A DNA stretch of 64,000 nucleotides from Rhytidiadelphus loreus. Its lineage: Eukaryota > Streptophyta > Bryopsida > Hypnales > Hylocomiaceae. The stretch's first letter is position 1, and each line of letters begins with the position of its first letter. The stretch lies in NCBI GenBank assembly GCA_947034895.1, contig OX344764.1, forward strand, positions 66,507,348 to 66,571,347, written 5' to 3'. Shown here piece after piece: positions 1-12,620 of this stretch. Position numbers and translations under genes: made by a program. Under the pieces are notes generated by a model, which saw nothing but the letters and a program-made list of their open reading frames with translations, did not search any database and had not been told where the DNA came from.

Positions 1-613
1 TGCACTCGCTGAATGTTATCCATGGAGTCGAGAATGCAGCGCATGAGCCTCCCGAGATTTCCTGCCAGAATTTCTTCCAAGCAGAAATTAATCTGGCGAG
101 CAAGCAGAGTACATGAAGACACCCCTCTTTATACTGTACAGTACAGTTTGCCAAAGTACGCTGGAGGGAGAATGTAACACATGTAAAATAAACTGCAAAG
201 ACCATGAGGATCACACCTATTTAGTCTATAAAGGAATATACACATTTCCAGCAACTTGACATGTTGACACCGACCATTGAGAGAGCAACAATTAATCAAC
301 CACGGATTCAGCACACAGTAGTTTCTAGAGTCGTACGTTATACACAAGTCGCGTAGAGCAGTTTATTATTGGCATACCTTTCGCTCAGATCCTCCTCTTT
401 CAACAATCAACACACACAATGTAGCGAGCGTCTTGGAGTGGGTTTTCAACTTCCGGCGTCGACACTTGTCACTTCACGAGGATAGCCAAGGTTGATACTT
501 TGACAGCGGAAAAGACCGACTCAATTCTCAAGTTGCACAAGAAACAGGTGGGAGGAAGGAGAGTGAGGCTTTAGGAAGAGAGCGAGAGAAAAGGTGTCTA
601 CGAACTGAAAAAG
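1..613. other. No gene recognised
   Basis: No open frame with coding character on either strand. Composition is mixed, with none of the GC rise seen over the real exons further on. It could be promoter or upstream sequence of whatever lies to the left or of the small ORF at 614. Confidence 0.5.
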
Positions 614-736
614 ATGTTCAAAATCTTGCCCCTTTATGTGATATCATTGATAGGAGTAGTGCGAGTCAGTGGCGATGCGTACAGAGATGGAACTTGGTTT
701 GCAAGCACTGATGATTCAAAACGATTTGCATCCTAA
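614..736 (+). CDS. Small ORF, 40 aa, signal-peptide-like
   Basis: I do not recognise this ORF. It starts at an ATG in a moderate context (AAAAAGATGT) and encodes 40 residues. The first 20 look like a signal peptide: MFK, a hydrophobic run LPLYVISLIGVV, then RVSG. A polar tail (DAYRDGTWFASTDD...) follows. It could be a small secreted peptide, the first exon of a longer secreted protein, or chance. No convincing splice donor was identified at its end, and no family is recognised in the tail. Confidence 0.2.
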   Translation: MFKILPLYVISLIGVVRVSGDAYRDGTWFASTDDSKRFAS

Positions 737-2894
737 CGTTCGTGTTTCAACTTTTTCAGGCTTAGAACAGCTTTCCCAGGAATTTCTTTTGTCCACGTTG
801 TGCATGTCTTCAGGAATGTTTTTGAAGCCTTTGCGTAGTTATTTGGGTGGGGTAGGAATCCAGAAGAGAAAGATGCCCACCATTACGACTCTATCATGGA
901 CATGAAAGTACTGCTCAGCTAGCATTCTTGTCATTGCACTGTACAGTTCTTGGCTTCCCCTTTTGCCCTGTGATTGTTGTGATTGTTTATGTCGCGGGAA
1001 AGGAAAAATTTTGATATGCAACTTGGCGCCTCTTGTCAGGAAATCGCCCTTGCTGCGTTGGAAGTACAGTAATAAGATTTAGAAAGAAGAGAACCTACAG
1101 TGTTGGTTCTTCTAGATCCACGAGAAAAAGAGATTATTTTTTGTCTCGGAGCTTGACTTATCTGACTCTTTGCCAGACTCGAGGCTCACAAAAAGTTGCT
1201 GCAATGAGCTTTTCTTTTGTGGCCCCGGTTGTAGACAAGGAAAGGTCCTCTAAATTTTCCTTGAGTGTCATACTCAAGATCATCTCGGAGCAAAATGAAA
1301 TCCAGCGTGACTTCAAAGTACACCTACTGACGATATCAAGTGTTAGTCACTCAATAATGTCACAGACTCTACATAAACCTACTCATAGGCCACATCAAGC
1401 ATTCAATCTAGCTGACATTTCTCCAATGAAACCCTAAACCACTGATTTAGAAGTGCTTCTAAATGCTTCTAAATCAGTGCTTCTAAATGCCTCTAAATCA
1501 GTGCTTCTAAATACCAGTCGTAGCATCCAATTTATGAGAGATCAAGTGAGACATATACAAGTAGTGCATCACTGACTCCTATTTTTGCATATTTGAAACG
1601 TTTTACCCGAAATTTTAAGGGATGCATTTTCATAGCTGCTTTAACCAAGAGTTTGCATTTGTGAATTCTGGGCAAGGGATCACCAATGACTCCTTTTTGA
1701 CCCTACTGTTTCTTATTCTTCTTCTTTTTCTCACCGAGCTGCCACAAAACTTATCCAATAATCGGAATAAATCGGGCCATATACAGGAATCCTAAGGGAA
1801 GACAGGTGGTTGTAATACCTGAAGCAGGAGGATCACAGGCCTTGTGTGCCAAGAATTTTTCCAGCAGATGCTCTCTATCATACAGCGACTTTATTGATCG
1901 AGTGGGTGAAGCAAGCAGCTGTCAATCTATATCATAGTCCTCAATGAACATACACTTCTCCACATTTCTATTGCCCCTTTGAATTGGCACAACTTCTTCG
2001 CTGCTTAGCTTTCTTGCAATTCCAAATGTAGGGCAGGCAAGCTAGCTAGCTAGCTGGATGCCCCACCTGCCAGTGAAAAGCTAGATCTCCTGCATAACAT
2101 GCATTTTGAAGCAATGAACATGATTGAAGGAATAATGACAGGAACAATTAACAGGAATAAAAAAAAAAAATTAAGTAAGCTGCCTGCAATTGCAATGAAA
2201 AACTTGCACTAAGTCAGAGACCAGAATTATTGAGCATTTGGCCACTCAAAAGTGACCTTTGTTTTTTTCAAATTTAATCTACTCAAATTAACTTAAGCCT
2301 TGCTCGTTAAAGTGGTGGATTTAAGAGCGCCCGAAATTGGACATTCAACTGATCAAAACTCTGAAACCCTAAACCCCTGAACCCTAATTTCAGTTGCCTA
2401 CGGCATTGAAAACTAGGCTTTTTAAAAAGCTCGTATGGGATTTGAGCTCGCTAACTGAAACCTTGCGCTCTGAAATTTAGTACAAATATTGTTACACCGT
2501 TCAGGTCGTCTCCAGTTTTCAATTATGCAACTCAAAACACGGCTCAATGCTTTTAAGTCAGGTAACTCACAACTAAGCTTACTCCGATCCTCAAACCCCA
2601 ATTTCGTGAAACAAGGCCGGGTTCCAAGTTCCAACTGAGTGTTGGGTTTACACAAACGTAAGGCAGGTGTATTGTACAGTACAGTCCTTTGGTAGTGTTG
2701 AGAATGCCAGAGAGTTTCAGTCGTTAGTTACGTGAAATCAATCATCAAGCCCAGGCATTCTACAGCGCTGTGTACAAAGACAGCAAAGTGCAGTGCAGAG
2801 TCAAGAACTATGAATTCAAAGCTAAAAGCCGAATGATAGAAATAATAGAAGAGCCCAAATCATTGCAATCCTTTTGCAATTCAGTTTGCCGGCC
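737..2894. other. Non-coding stretch
   Basis: No supported gene. It holds a short tandem repeat (1440-1515), a poly-A run near 2160 and telomere-like CCCTAAA words at about 1429 and 2366. Short open frames here lack ATG starts in good context and codon structure. Confidence 0.5.
1440..1515. repeat. Short tandem repeat around CTTCTAAATCAGTG
   Basis: The words GCTTCTAAATGC and CTCTAAATCAGTG alternate about five times, giving a degenerate tandem array with units of roughly 12 and 28 bp. It lies directly after a telo-box-like AAACCCTAAACC. No function is apparent. Confidence 0.7.
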
Positions 2895-3080
2895 ATGGAT
2901 CCAGCTTCTCCAACAGCTGGGTATCACATGAAAGTAATGAAAGGCAGCTTGTCTAGCTCTGACCCACGGCCTGAAAAAGAATTGATCAGTCCTATCACAG
3001 CTAGACTAGATAACTTCAGTTGGTTGTTGAATCTTACGATTGAACTTGAAACATCTCGTGGCTCTTCAGGTCAGCTCTAG
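2895..3080 (+). CDS. Small ORF, 61 aa, unknown
   Basis: Not recognised. It opens with an ATG in a strong plant context (GGCCATGGA) and runs 61 residues (MDPASPTAGYHMKVMKGSL...), hydrophilic and without a signal peptide. Near its end the sequence CTTCAGGTCAGC looks like a splice donor, so it may be a first exon and not a complete gene. It sits in an otherwise empty region directly before a dispersed repeat. Confidence 0.22.
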   Translation: MDPASPTAGYHMKVMKGSLSSSDPRPEKELISPITARLDNFSWLLNLTIELETSRGSSGQL

Positions 3081-3258
3081 GTAATCCTACTTTTGTAATA
3101 ATGTGTCAATGATTGCTCTTCCTGGCCATGGCTAATGGATTGGCACAAACATAATCTTGGTTCCAAACAATGCTTACGGTAGGCGGCACAATAATTGGAT
3201 TGACTTAAACCTTGAAGGGTCTGAAAGCCCTTTGCAGCCATATACGGGTCGCGGGTCA

Positions 3259-3510
3259 GACCACATACCTAATCACTTAACCATCTGTAGAATAGGTGTT
3301 GAGTTCGATGGAAATTTTTTCCATGTAGGGAGATAGAAAATATTGTGATTGCAAAAAATTTGGAACTTCATTCACAAAATTGATTTTTTTGTGAATTTCA
3401 GGAGGCAAAAAGTGTTTTGAACCAGTGTCCGACCTCTAGAGTTTTGTAATTTCGCTCATAGAAGAGGCTACTTCCTACTCATACGTACAAATTTCAAAAT
3501 AACACATGGC
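3259..3510 (+). repeat. Dispersed repeat copy, pair of 44525-44800
   Basis: This stretch aligns along its length with 44525-44800 in the same orientation. Shared blocks include CATACCTAATCACTTAA, GGAGATAGAAAATATTG, GGCAAAAAGTGTT and TACAAATTTCAAAATAA. The copies differ by many substitutions and small indels, so it is an old family. A CACTA-type MITE has inserted just past its right end. Confidence 0.75.
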
Positions 3511-3512
3511 AT

Positions 3513-3728
3513 CACTACAAGAGAAAGGGGTGTTTTAAGTGTGTTTTTAAATATAGTCCTAGAGATAAGATATTAAGTAATGACCTTTATGTAGATTTTT
3601 AGTAAAAAATTACTGAAAGTACGCATATTTTCAGTAAATTTTTACTAAAAATCTACATAAACGTAGAGGTCATTATTTAATATCTTATCTCTAAAACTAT
3701 ACTTAACACACACCTTTCTCTTGTAGTG
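3513..3728. mobile_element. CACTA-type hairpin MITE, copy 1
   Basis: Termini are CACTACAAGAGAAAGG and CTTTCTCTTGTAGTG. Almost the whole 216 bp is a palindrome: the left arm around AGATAAGATATTAAGTAATG is matched by its reverse complement in the right arm. CACTA ends fit the CACTA (CMC/EnSpm) superfamily. No coding capacity, so it would need a transposase in trans. The paralogous repeat at 44525 lacks this insertion. Confidence 0.88.
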
Positions 3729-3955
3729 TGCACATCTCCAAGATCAATTATGTCCCCATGTGGAAACCACTATTTTAGAACCCAACTTCGTTCCTTCATA
3801 ACTTTTGCATACGGTGTCCAAATGCCACACTCTTTGATGTGTTGGAACCTCCTTTCGAGTGCCAACAAGAAAATATGAAAATTTGAGCAATCTGTTAACA
3901 GTAACTACGCACAAAGTGTCGGTTTGGGGGCTGGTACCCACCTTCTAAATTAGCC
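3729..3955. repeat. Dispersed repeat related to 57997-58272
   Basis: It shares blocks with the right part of the TIR element at 57997-58272: TTTTGCATAC, a GTGTTGGAA / GCGTTGGAA word, AACAGTAACTA and the terminal GTACCCACCTT. It appears to be a diverged or truncated member; no matching left end was found. Confidence 0.5.
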
Positions 3956-5444
3956 TACTGAGAGAGAGAGATCCAGTGAGCCTAGAGAGCATGAGCATCT
4001 GTTCCCAGACGGACAGAAGGAGGGATGCATAATTTTTCCAAGTGAGTGTAGTGTACTGGCCTCCAATCCTGTTGTGGTCTTCCAAGTGAACTCAATAATT
4101 TCATGTGAAGGCCGTACCCACTCCAACTGTACTACTGTAGTACACTTTGCATCCCCGAGACCACTGACACCAGCAGGGACGGACGGACGGACAGACGGAG
4201 CTCAAGTGGATGCATCAAGCAGATGCAAGACAAGGCAACTGAAGGGGCCACAAATTATGTTATTCACAAACTGTCTTACAAAAGTTACGTTACAACAGGC
4301 ATGCACGGTTTTACAATATCCTGCTGGATAAACGTGCAGCAATATAAGGTAAAACAGCCCATTGTGGTCTGAACTAGGAGTCTGCCCTCATGCCATTGCT
4401 GAAGTTTTTCAAATTTTTCTTCACATGAAGGCAAACGTGAGACATAATGAGGACATGTGAAATTATGTTTTTCAGACAAAGTACGGGTTTGTTATGAATT
4501 TTTGAAGTGATCAGCCCAAAAGAGTCTGTAGGCTACCCCATAACCAACAGAACTGAATTCAATGAGCAGCTCATCTTACCTACCCAATACAATCACAATA
4601 TTTTCTAACATGGAAGGCCTCAAAATCAAACAGGGAAATGAACGAAGTCAAATGAACATGGCATGTTGAAATCAACCTGCTTTGCCCTGTTTCTTAACCA
4701 GGGATCCAAGGGAAGACGGGGCACAAAAGCAAAAAGAGAGAGCACAAAATGTGAATTTCCATGTAGCTAGTACACAAATATGGGTGACGTGGGTGACATG
4801 GCAACGCAAATATAGAGACATGCAATGGATGCGGAAGAAGGGTGCAAGAAAAATAGAAGAAGGACTTGGTAGTTTGCAGTTTTAAGAATCTGGTTGAAAA
4901 AAACTTTGAATTGTGTCCCTGGTAGGATTCTCCCCGAAGCCTGTCTATGTCAAACCATTCACCGGGCTAGTATTTTGTGCCCTAGTGAAGATGCTCTTAT
5001 AACATCTACAACTTTTCTGTCTTTATTTTCTAAGCTTTTACCACAACTAGGAACTTTTTATTTCCAAGGCAACAAAGGTGGATTATATCATACAACATGC
5101 TAGATCCAACATCATATATACTTATGTATTACAAGCCTACTCAAGTAAATTTAGTGTGTGTGTGTCTCTAACTAATTATTTAAGTTAGATTTTTCTAGTG
5201 GAGCCAAATTTAGTTCCAATTATTTAATGACTTCCAAGTGAGCTTCCGAGAAAAGAATTTACTCCTTTCATCTCTCAATAACCACTCAAAACAAAGCAAA
5301 TTAAAATGAATTCCAATACAAACATGTAGTGCAAAACCATTAGTGTAGCTTGCCCTAATTCAATTAATTTGAGTAGGAATCATTCACGTGGAAATTAGTA
5401 GTGGACTAAGTAATCCTTTATAAGACTTTAAAAATACCATAAAA
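3956..5444. other. Non-coding stretch
   Basis: No supported gene. It contains short microsatellites, (GA)n at 3959-3970 and (GGAC)n near 4176-4196. Open frames of up to 85 codons occur but show no domain or conserved motif. Confidence 0.5.
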
Positions 5445-5533
5445 CACTGCAAGAGAAAGGGGTGTTTTAAATATAGTCCTAGAGATAACATTTTCAATAA
5501 TGACCTTTTTAGGAGATTTTCAGTAAGAATTTA
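5445..5533. mobile_element. Truncated CACTA-type MITE, left end only
   Basis: It begins CACTGCAAGAGAAAGGGG and follows the left arm of the MITE family through the TAGTCCTAGAGATAA block. It is lost after TTCAGTAAGAATTTAC, and the right arm is absent. Confidence 0.75.
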
Positions 5534-6435
5534 CAAGATATTTGTGTCTTTCTAGTAATTTGAAAGTTGAGTTCAAAAACGAACTCTATATATTATTTGG
5601 CCCACATTACCCGCTAGACAAAACTCTTTATAACAATCACCTCATTAGTTGGAATCAATGAGTTTATTATTGACCATTTTTTGTCAAAATCAAATTTGTT
5701 TTTTCAACTAGAAGTTTGAAATTAGACAAAAAAAAAAAAAAAAAAAAAGAATAGATAAAATTGCCAAAAACTTCTCAAGAAAACTCAAGGCTTACAAAAT
5801 TTTGGAGAAAGTTTACTAATTTTTGATACTTTTTGGATGAAAGTATATAATTGATGAACAAGTGAGCAAAAATAGGTCATTTCTTTGTTCCACCTATATT
5901 CTAGGGTGCATGTTGTACTACCAAGCAAAAACATTAAAAAAAATCATTGGGCAATTAGAATAGAAGCATTCAAAGCTTCTTGTATTGATATCAATCTATC
6001 AAAGCAAATTAAATTAACTAATTTTAGAAAGAAAAAACTTTCTTGTTGTCCACTTTGGAATTGGAAAAAGAATATAAAGCTTGCAACTATTGCAATATTT
6101 ATCATAGTTGACATGAACAAAGCTTCATGTGTGGAGTATGATGACAAAGAGTTATCCAAAAAAATTAAAAAATTACACAATCAAATGAAAATACTAAACA
6201 TTGTTTGTATTTGCAAAAGATCCAAGTGAACTCTTTACAACTTTAGATGATAAATATTGAATGATTGTGTTTATGAATAATTATAATATGTATGTTTAGC
6301 TTTTGGGAACTAAATATTGTTCTAAAGTATTAGTGGCTTCACTCCACTCATGATCTCAAAATGACCCCCCGGGGTAGTTTAAGTTCCCAAAATTATAAAA
6401 TGTGTTGAAACATGACAACTTAGAGGAGTAATTTA
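5534..6435. other. AT-rich non-coding stretch
   Basis: AT-rich, with a poly-A tract near 5730-5750. An open frame of about 114 codons at 5885-6229 is lysine- and asparagine-rich, as expected of AT-rich DNA, and shows no recognisable domain. Confidence 0.5.
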
Positions 6436-6656
6436 CACTACAAGAGAAAGGTGTGTTTTAAGTGTGTTTTTAAGTATATTCGTAGAGATAAGATATTAAG
6501 TAATGACCTTTATGTAGATTTTTAGTAAAAATTTACTGAAAATATGTGAATTTTCAGTAAATTTCTATTAAAAATCTACATAGAGGTCATCACTTAATAT
6601 CTTATCTCTACGAATATACTTAAAACACACTTAAAACACATCTTTCTCTTGTAGTG
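6436..6656. mobile_element. CACTA-type hairpin MITE, copy 2
   Basis: Full-length, 221 bp, with termini CACTACAAGAGAAAGG and CTTTCTCTTGTAGTG and a near-perfect internal palindrome. Flanking trinucleotides are TTA and CTA, a 3-bp target duplication with one mismatch. Confidence 0.9.
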
Positions 6657-7030
6657 CTATTAATAAATTTCAAACAAACTATGCAAACTGTGACTATGAC
6701 TCATAATTAGATCAAATCCATCAATTTGGATCCTACATTGCATTCATCAATATCATCAATAAAACATCATCAATAAAACTTGAAGTAACAAATCCAAAAC
6801 CCTTTTTTATATTGATTGTAAATTGGATATAAGTTTTTCCACAAAAAATGCTATGAGTTTGAAATTAAAATTTTTGATTTAAATGAATTTATATTACTTA
6901 AAAATAGAATTCATTATTGAAGAGTCATTGTTTGAACTTGCTTTTGAACCTAGAAAATTTGATTTTAAGAAACAATATACTTGCATTTTTGAAATTTTTG
7001 AATTTATAAAAATGTTAGAACATTAATACA

Positions 7031-7240
7031 CACTACAAGAGAAAGGGGTGTTTTAAGTATAGTCGTAGAGATAAGATATTAAGTAATGACCTTTATATAG
7101 ATTTTTAGTAAAAATTTACTGAAAATACGTGTACTTTCAGTAAATTTTTACTAAAAATCTACATAAAGATCATTACTTAATATCTTATCTCTAGGACTAT
7201 ACTTAAAAACACACTTAAAACACCTCTTTCTTTTGTAGTG
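7031..7240. mobile_element. CACTA-type hairpin MITE, copy 3
   Basis: Full-length, 210 bp, flanked on both sides by ACA. The perfect 3-bp target duplication is diagnostic for CACTA elements. The arms form an extended hairpin. Close similarity to copies 1, 2 and 6 suggests relatively recent activity. Confidence 0.92.
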
Positions 7241-10200
7241 ACATGAATCTAAGAAAATTAGGTTTGAATGAAATTGGATGTCTCTACAACATACAAGGCA
7301 CCCAAATGCATAAAATAACCCATCGTGAATTGATAGGAGCGTTGCAAGGCGTATTGATAGGATTTTTCTATATTTCACATCTTTTCAATGAAAGTTATTT
7401 CATTCATTTCAAAAGAATAAAAAAATAAATGCTCTACATAGTTTCAACTTTCAAACTAAACAGTGGAGTCTTTATATATATATACCTTAGATGTTGAAGG
7501 AATGAATAGCTTAACTAACATAAGAGGTGAACCAATAGTTGAATTGGTAATATAATTTTCCTAAAAGATCAAAGCACATTTTTGGCACTAATTGTTATAA
7601 ACTGCCACTCATTAGGGTAGTGATGGAAATATGAATTTATAAAAAGATCAACCATACAAACTTATAGTAGACTACTATAGGAATGAGTGGAAAAATTTCA
7701 AAAACATTGACTTTGTAGATTGAAAGAGTATAGCATTTGAAATTAAAAGTTTTTCTTTTTTCAATCCTACCCGACAAGGTCAACAAACTATAACTCCTAG
7801 AATGAGATTTTTGCGATAGTTGCATTCTATACTATGTTAGTTATATACCTACCAAATTTCAAAGGTAGAAGAAGAATTTTACCCATGTTGTCGGATGTTG
7901 CTTGCCTTGCTTAGAACACTTACAATAGTTCAAGCAACATAACTTACATTTGATCTGGGCATCCAATAAAAAAAAGAATCCAATATTTTTGAGAAGGTGA
8001 TACATGTCAATACCTTGTTGTCAAAATTTTAGAAAAATTTGTTCAATATTGACTTTATAGGAGCCTACCCAAACTTTGAAATGGTGTAGAACAACCACAT
8101 TGTCCTCAAGAGGTTAATAACAAATTTGTCAACTTCTTACATCCATTTTCATCTATATTATGTATTATGTAGGTTTAATCTTATTGTATCTTGACCTCAA
8201 TCTTGACAATGAAGAATTTATCTTTTTTCCATATATACGCACCCAAATCTAGTTGGAGTAGAAAATTGTTTACCTATTAACAAATAACTATTCCTATGTA
8301 TTTTTTGAAGAAGCAAAAAAATAGATGATCAATAGGCTTACAATAATTCATATAGAGGCTTGATTTAAGTCCTCAAGAAAGAAGAGTATGTAGAGAATAT
8401 GGTTGATTTATACCTTGCTTAGATATGATGTTAGCCCCTAAAGGACCAAAGAGCCCACTTTGGGCTTTTTGAGAGGTTCTATTGACTTCATAATTTGGAA
8501 TTTTTGCATGGATTTTTTAGGGTGGATGCTTCTCATCATAATCAATGTGTGAAGCTTTGTTTCATGTCATTCCAATAAATATTGCAAAATTTAGAAGGAT
8601 TTTTGGATTTCAATGTTGAATTAGGCAGCAAAAAATTTATCCAAAAAAAAAATTAATATTTTTTTTGAGATTTTATAGATTGATACCTACTCAAAAACAT
8701 TAGAACCATTCAATTCCAAATAATGAGGTAAAATTTATCAAGAGTTTTATTTTGTAGGCAATGAAGGTAGAAAAAACATATAAAGTCATCTTTTGCTTTC
8801 AATTTTGAAAATTTTCAAAGAAAAAGAAAATGAAAGGATACTAACTTTTTACTAGAACAATCTCACCATTGGAATTAACAATTTTAGAATTCTTTCAAAA
8901 GTTATAAGCATATTAGTTATATCTTTCATTTAGTAAACCTTCCACTTTACAATTATAAAAAACTAATATGAAAGTTTTTTTGGTTAAATTTTTAAATACA
9001 TGTTTTCAACTCATTTTCCATCTTATTGACTAAAAATTTACATGTTTTTTCCTAAAAATGTTGAAAGACAAAACTTCACCTTTTGGAAAGAGTAAAAAAG
9101 CTTACATTTTGAAGTTTAGGCACATTGAACTTGCAATTGGTGAGGATATTCACTTAAATTTTTTGGGACAATGTACTTGAACAAGTTAACCAAAGGATTG
9201 CATGCATGGTTGGTTTTGTTAAAAAATAAATATTGATGAAGATTTTGACCTTACTTTAGGAACAAATATTTTGAAGCAGTTTGGGCTTCTAAACATGGTG
9301 GTACTTTAGGGGTTATACAAGAAAGCTCAACCATTTTATTGGTCAAATATCTTAGTTCTTTGAAACTTTGACCGCTTTTGTCATATCTTATAGTGTGTAC
9401 AAATGAAGTGAATTCGACATTAAAAGGTAAGTGCGTCTATTTGCAACTTATGACTTCTAAATCCGACTCCTAAAGAGTCTTGTATAAAATGTAAAGTTGT
9501 ATTTGTCACAACCTTGAGTCAATATTGGGTACACCTATTTTTGGCACTTTGAACATTCATAATTATTCATACTATGTCCAAAAAATGCATGTTAAGAAAA
9601 AATTTAATTCTATCCCTCAATAAGCCCCTACAAAAAATTAAAAAAATAAATAACAGAAAGTAACCATTCTCACATACTTATTCAAAGGATATTAGGCATG
9701 AAATATGAGCACCCATAATCATCACTGCCCCAAATGTGACATCTACTTTTGGGCCAAAAAAACATCCAAACCTAGATATCAATGACACAAGATGAACACA
9801 ATCCCACAACATGAGTTAGAGCCCAAGGGAGCCTAGCCAGTGTCAAATTTTAGTGTTCCAACAATCAACACTTTACAATTCCTTAATTTACTCACACAAT
9901 GTCCAAGTAAGTACATTGGACTCCTCTTTCACTTGCCAATAAGATCCAATAAAAAAATGCTCGATATTTATACATTCGCAACAATTATCAAGGGCCAATT
10001 ACAGGTGCACATACCTTAGTTACGTTAACCGTGTAATATCAATGCAAACACTAAGTCTCCAATGGATGACAAAGAATCCTTCTATTAATGCAAGACAAAA
10101 GTGCGCGTGTTCATCTTTGAAATTTTGTGTGAAAAGGGGAAGCCTTGCCCAATCAGTAGTTTGACCTCCAATGAGTCGTCTCTTGAGTTGTTGTTTTAAG

Positions 10201-10316
10201 CCAATGATTCACACGGTACCCAAAAGGCCGATGGTTTTTCCACGCTGACCAACCTGACATTCCAGAGTTACAAAACTAAACGAAGAGCTATGAGTTTTGC
10301 TTCTATTTAACTTACT
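7241..10316. other. Long AT-rich region without genes
   Basis: About 3 kb of very AT-rich sequence with no coding frame, RNA gene or clear terminal repeat pair. Near 8431 the word TTAGCCCCTAAAGGACC resembles the ends of the TTAA-bounded elements found elsewhere here, but no partner end was found. Confidence 0.55.
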
Positions 10317-10628
10317 TCAAAAACAAAAAAAATTTGTGTGTGTGTGTCTTGTCAGCCGGCCAACCTTGAGCCAGGTGATCGATCTGGCAGAGCAGCGGCA
10401 GAGCCAGCCAGCCAGCCAAGCTGACGAGGAACCCAGCCCAGCCAGGGACCAAATGGGAGACTGATGCTGGAGCTCATTATTTGTGCCAGCAATTGAATGA
10501 GCCTGGGTGCCGCCTGGATGAACATCAATGGAGTCGGTGAAGAATGAATCAGCCAGGCAGTGACGGAGTCGAATGAATTTGGAAGCAGATGAAAAGTCGT
10601 CCACATCAAACAGATCGAGAGCTAGCAT
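10317..10628 (-). CDS. Weak ORF, 103 aa, in a GC-richer patch
   Basis: Not recognised. It starts with ATG on the minus strand and encodes MLALDLFDVDDFSSASKF... followed by a serine/tryptophan/leucine-rich second half. The patch is clearly more GC-rich than its surroundings, and a second minus frame overlaps it, so the openness may reflect composition. It could be a gene remnant or exon. There is no domain or splice signal I would rely on. Confidence 0.2.
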   Translation of the reverse strand: MLALDLFDVDDFSSASKFIRLRHCLADSFFTDSIDVHPGGTQAHSIAGTNNELQHQSPIWSLAGLGSSSAWLAGWLCRCSARSITWLKVGRLTRHTHTNFFCF

Positions 10629-11405
10629 ACTGTACTGAAAATTAGCACTTTCTTTCTTTCAACAGTTCCATTTTAAAATGTCGCTTTGCTTCGTATCAAC
10701 TTTCAATTTTGTAATGGTATACTGGCACGACTTTCTCTACCGTAGTGTAACTTGCGAGAGTGACGAAGCTATTTGCATCTATGAATAGTATCAATGTGGG
10801 TGAACGTAACTTAAGTTATGTGCACTCGTCTCAAATTGCTGTGAATCTCTTTCATTGGAGTGATTTTTCGGTGATTTCATCCGTTCAAGAATGAAAGACT
10901 TAGTATTTATGAAGAAGATTCCATTTCATTTCATTCCTCCCAAATTCCAATGTTACAAATTACTGTATTGACGCAAACAAAACCCGTGCTCCCTCCCTCC
11001 CCTCCGCAATCTACAGTGCCCAACTGTAACAACGTACAGCACCAGTGGTTGATGACTGATTCCCAATGAATCGATACCGTCCTGTAAGTCACAGAATATA
11101 ATTTTTTGCTGTATTTGAAATGGCAGTACAAATCTCTGAATTGGCTTGTTTTCAAAGCTAACTGAAGCTTAGTACTTGTGAAGAAATTGAAGGATGAGTG
11201 GAGGGACGTAATAACTGAAAAAGTTAGCACTCCACCCGTGTTTAATGTTCACGTTTAATCTGGTCTACCGGTACCTGTGGAGTGTGGACAGTTTTTATTT
11301 ATTTTTTATTCCATTTATTTCTGGCAGTGCAGAAAGCGGTAATCACTGGAAGCATGAAGCTATAAAACTTCATCCATGGAAGTGGATGGAACTTTATATT
11401 TATGA
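10629..11405. other. Non-coding stretch
   Basis: No supported gene. Moderate AT content, with a few short T-rich tracts. It lies directly upstream of the copia remnant, but no primer-binding site or left LTR was recognised. Confidence 0.45.
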
Positions 11406-11738
11406 ATGAAATTCCATTTATTAATCCAAATGATGTACATTCGTCCAAAATATAACGATGTTGTCCCAGATAACGATGGTAGTTTTAATTCATCAATAGT
11501 GGATTCTATTACTTTTCGATATCTTATTGGAATGGCAGTGCATACTATGTTTGAGATGCATCTTATAGATGTAGTCATTGCTTATCTTTATCGCCCTTGC
11601 GAGGAGGAGAAGGAATTATTGGGTGAACAATACCCATACCTCGTTGTAGTTGGAGCACTTTTATATTTGTCTACATATACATGCCAATGTTTTTTTCTGG
11701 CGATTTGGTGCTCAAAAGCACCAAAAAAATTAGTCTAG
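11406..11738 (+). pseudogene. Ty1/copia reverse transcriptase fragment
   Basis: The open frame carries two hallmarks of copia reverse transcriptase. The first is FRYLIGMAVHTMFE...IDVVIAYLY, matching the conserved block normally read as MDVVTAYLYG. The second is YPYLVVVGALLYLSTYTC, matching the PYxSAIGALMYLA..TRPDI block. In intact polyproteins these lie roughly 150-200 residues apart; here about 20 residues separate them, so the palm region with the catalytic YVDD has been deleted in frame. It is the upstream part of the remnant that continues at 12621. Confidence 0.75.
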
Positions 11739-12620
11739 GAGCAAGCTATAGGAATTTTTTAGTAAAATTTTGGATGAAATTGCCAAAAAAACTTAAAGTT
11801 CAAGAAAAATCTTGGATGAAATCGCCACATTGTGAATGAAAATAGAATTATAGATACGTAGTATCACATTTTCTATCCAGTATGTGGATGAATGTTGAAA
11901 CTTGGAGCACCACTATGACATTTAATATTGCCACTTTGCCATTTCATGGAAAATGAACTCGGGGGGTGCACTTAGTTCTACTACAACAAACCACGTGTAA
12001 ACAAGTGATTTCTAATAAACTATAATTTCAACCTAAAATTTTGAACATTGTTTAATAATGACCATAGCTTTCTATTGCCAAAATTTCCAACTCAAATAAA
12101 ATATGAAATAATTTCTAGAAGAGGTTGAAAATGAACTAAAATGGCATGTTTTTCAACTCAAATAATTATAGAGGACACATTTAGATGACCATTGAGTCAA
12201 TATTCAACTCAAAATGAACTTTCAATAATGAGTTATTCTTAGGAATTTTTTGTTCATTTTTTAGACAATTTTTTCTTATATAATATAGGGGTGTGAAAGT
12301 TATTTTTCAGTTCTACAATGTATCTTTTTACTTCAAAAATTTGTAACTAAGTATTATTAACAAATAAAAATATCAATAATTCAAAACATAAACTTTCAAA
12401 GTAGGAAAATCTATTAATATTTTTTTAATTTTGTGTTTATAAAATTCAAAAAGTATATAGGGGGTCCTAAGTTTTGTTCACATGTGGTTTCTAATGGACA
12501 CTCTAAGTGAACCCCCTAGCAAAATGAAAAACAAACAAATTGATACATGCTATGATATTGCATTAATTTGCAACCAATGTCCTTAGAAGACACAGTGCTT
12601 GTCCCACATTATAACATTGG
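11739..12620. other. Sequence between the two copia fragments
   Basis: AT-rich sequence without coding signal separating the reverse transcriptase fragment from the RNase H fragment. In an intact copia element these are adjacent, so this is probably an insertion or heavily decayed polyprotein. No terminal repeats mark its ends. Confidence 0.45.

Noticed and set aside
1033..1437. 134-codon plus frame
   Set aside because: It has no ATG start, no domain, and runs through a repeat. It is probably chance.
2360..2390. CCCTAAA-type words suggesting telomeric repeats
   Set aside because: Only one to three degenerate units are present here and near 1429 and 37035. That is too few to claim an interstitial telomere.
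5885..6229. 114-codon Lys/Asn-rich plus frame
   Set aside because: Composition is as expected of AT-rich DNA, with no recognisable motif, no ATG start in good context, and an overlapping minus frame of similar length.
8431..8475. Single TTAGCCCCTAAAGGACC end
   Set aside because: No inverted partner within a reasonable distance, so it is not called as an element.
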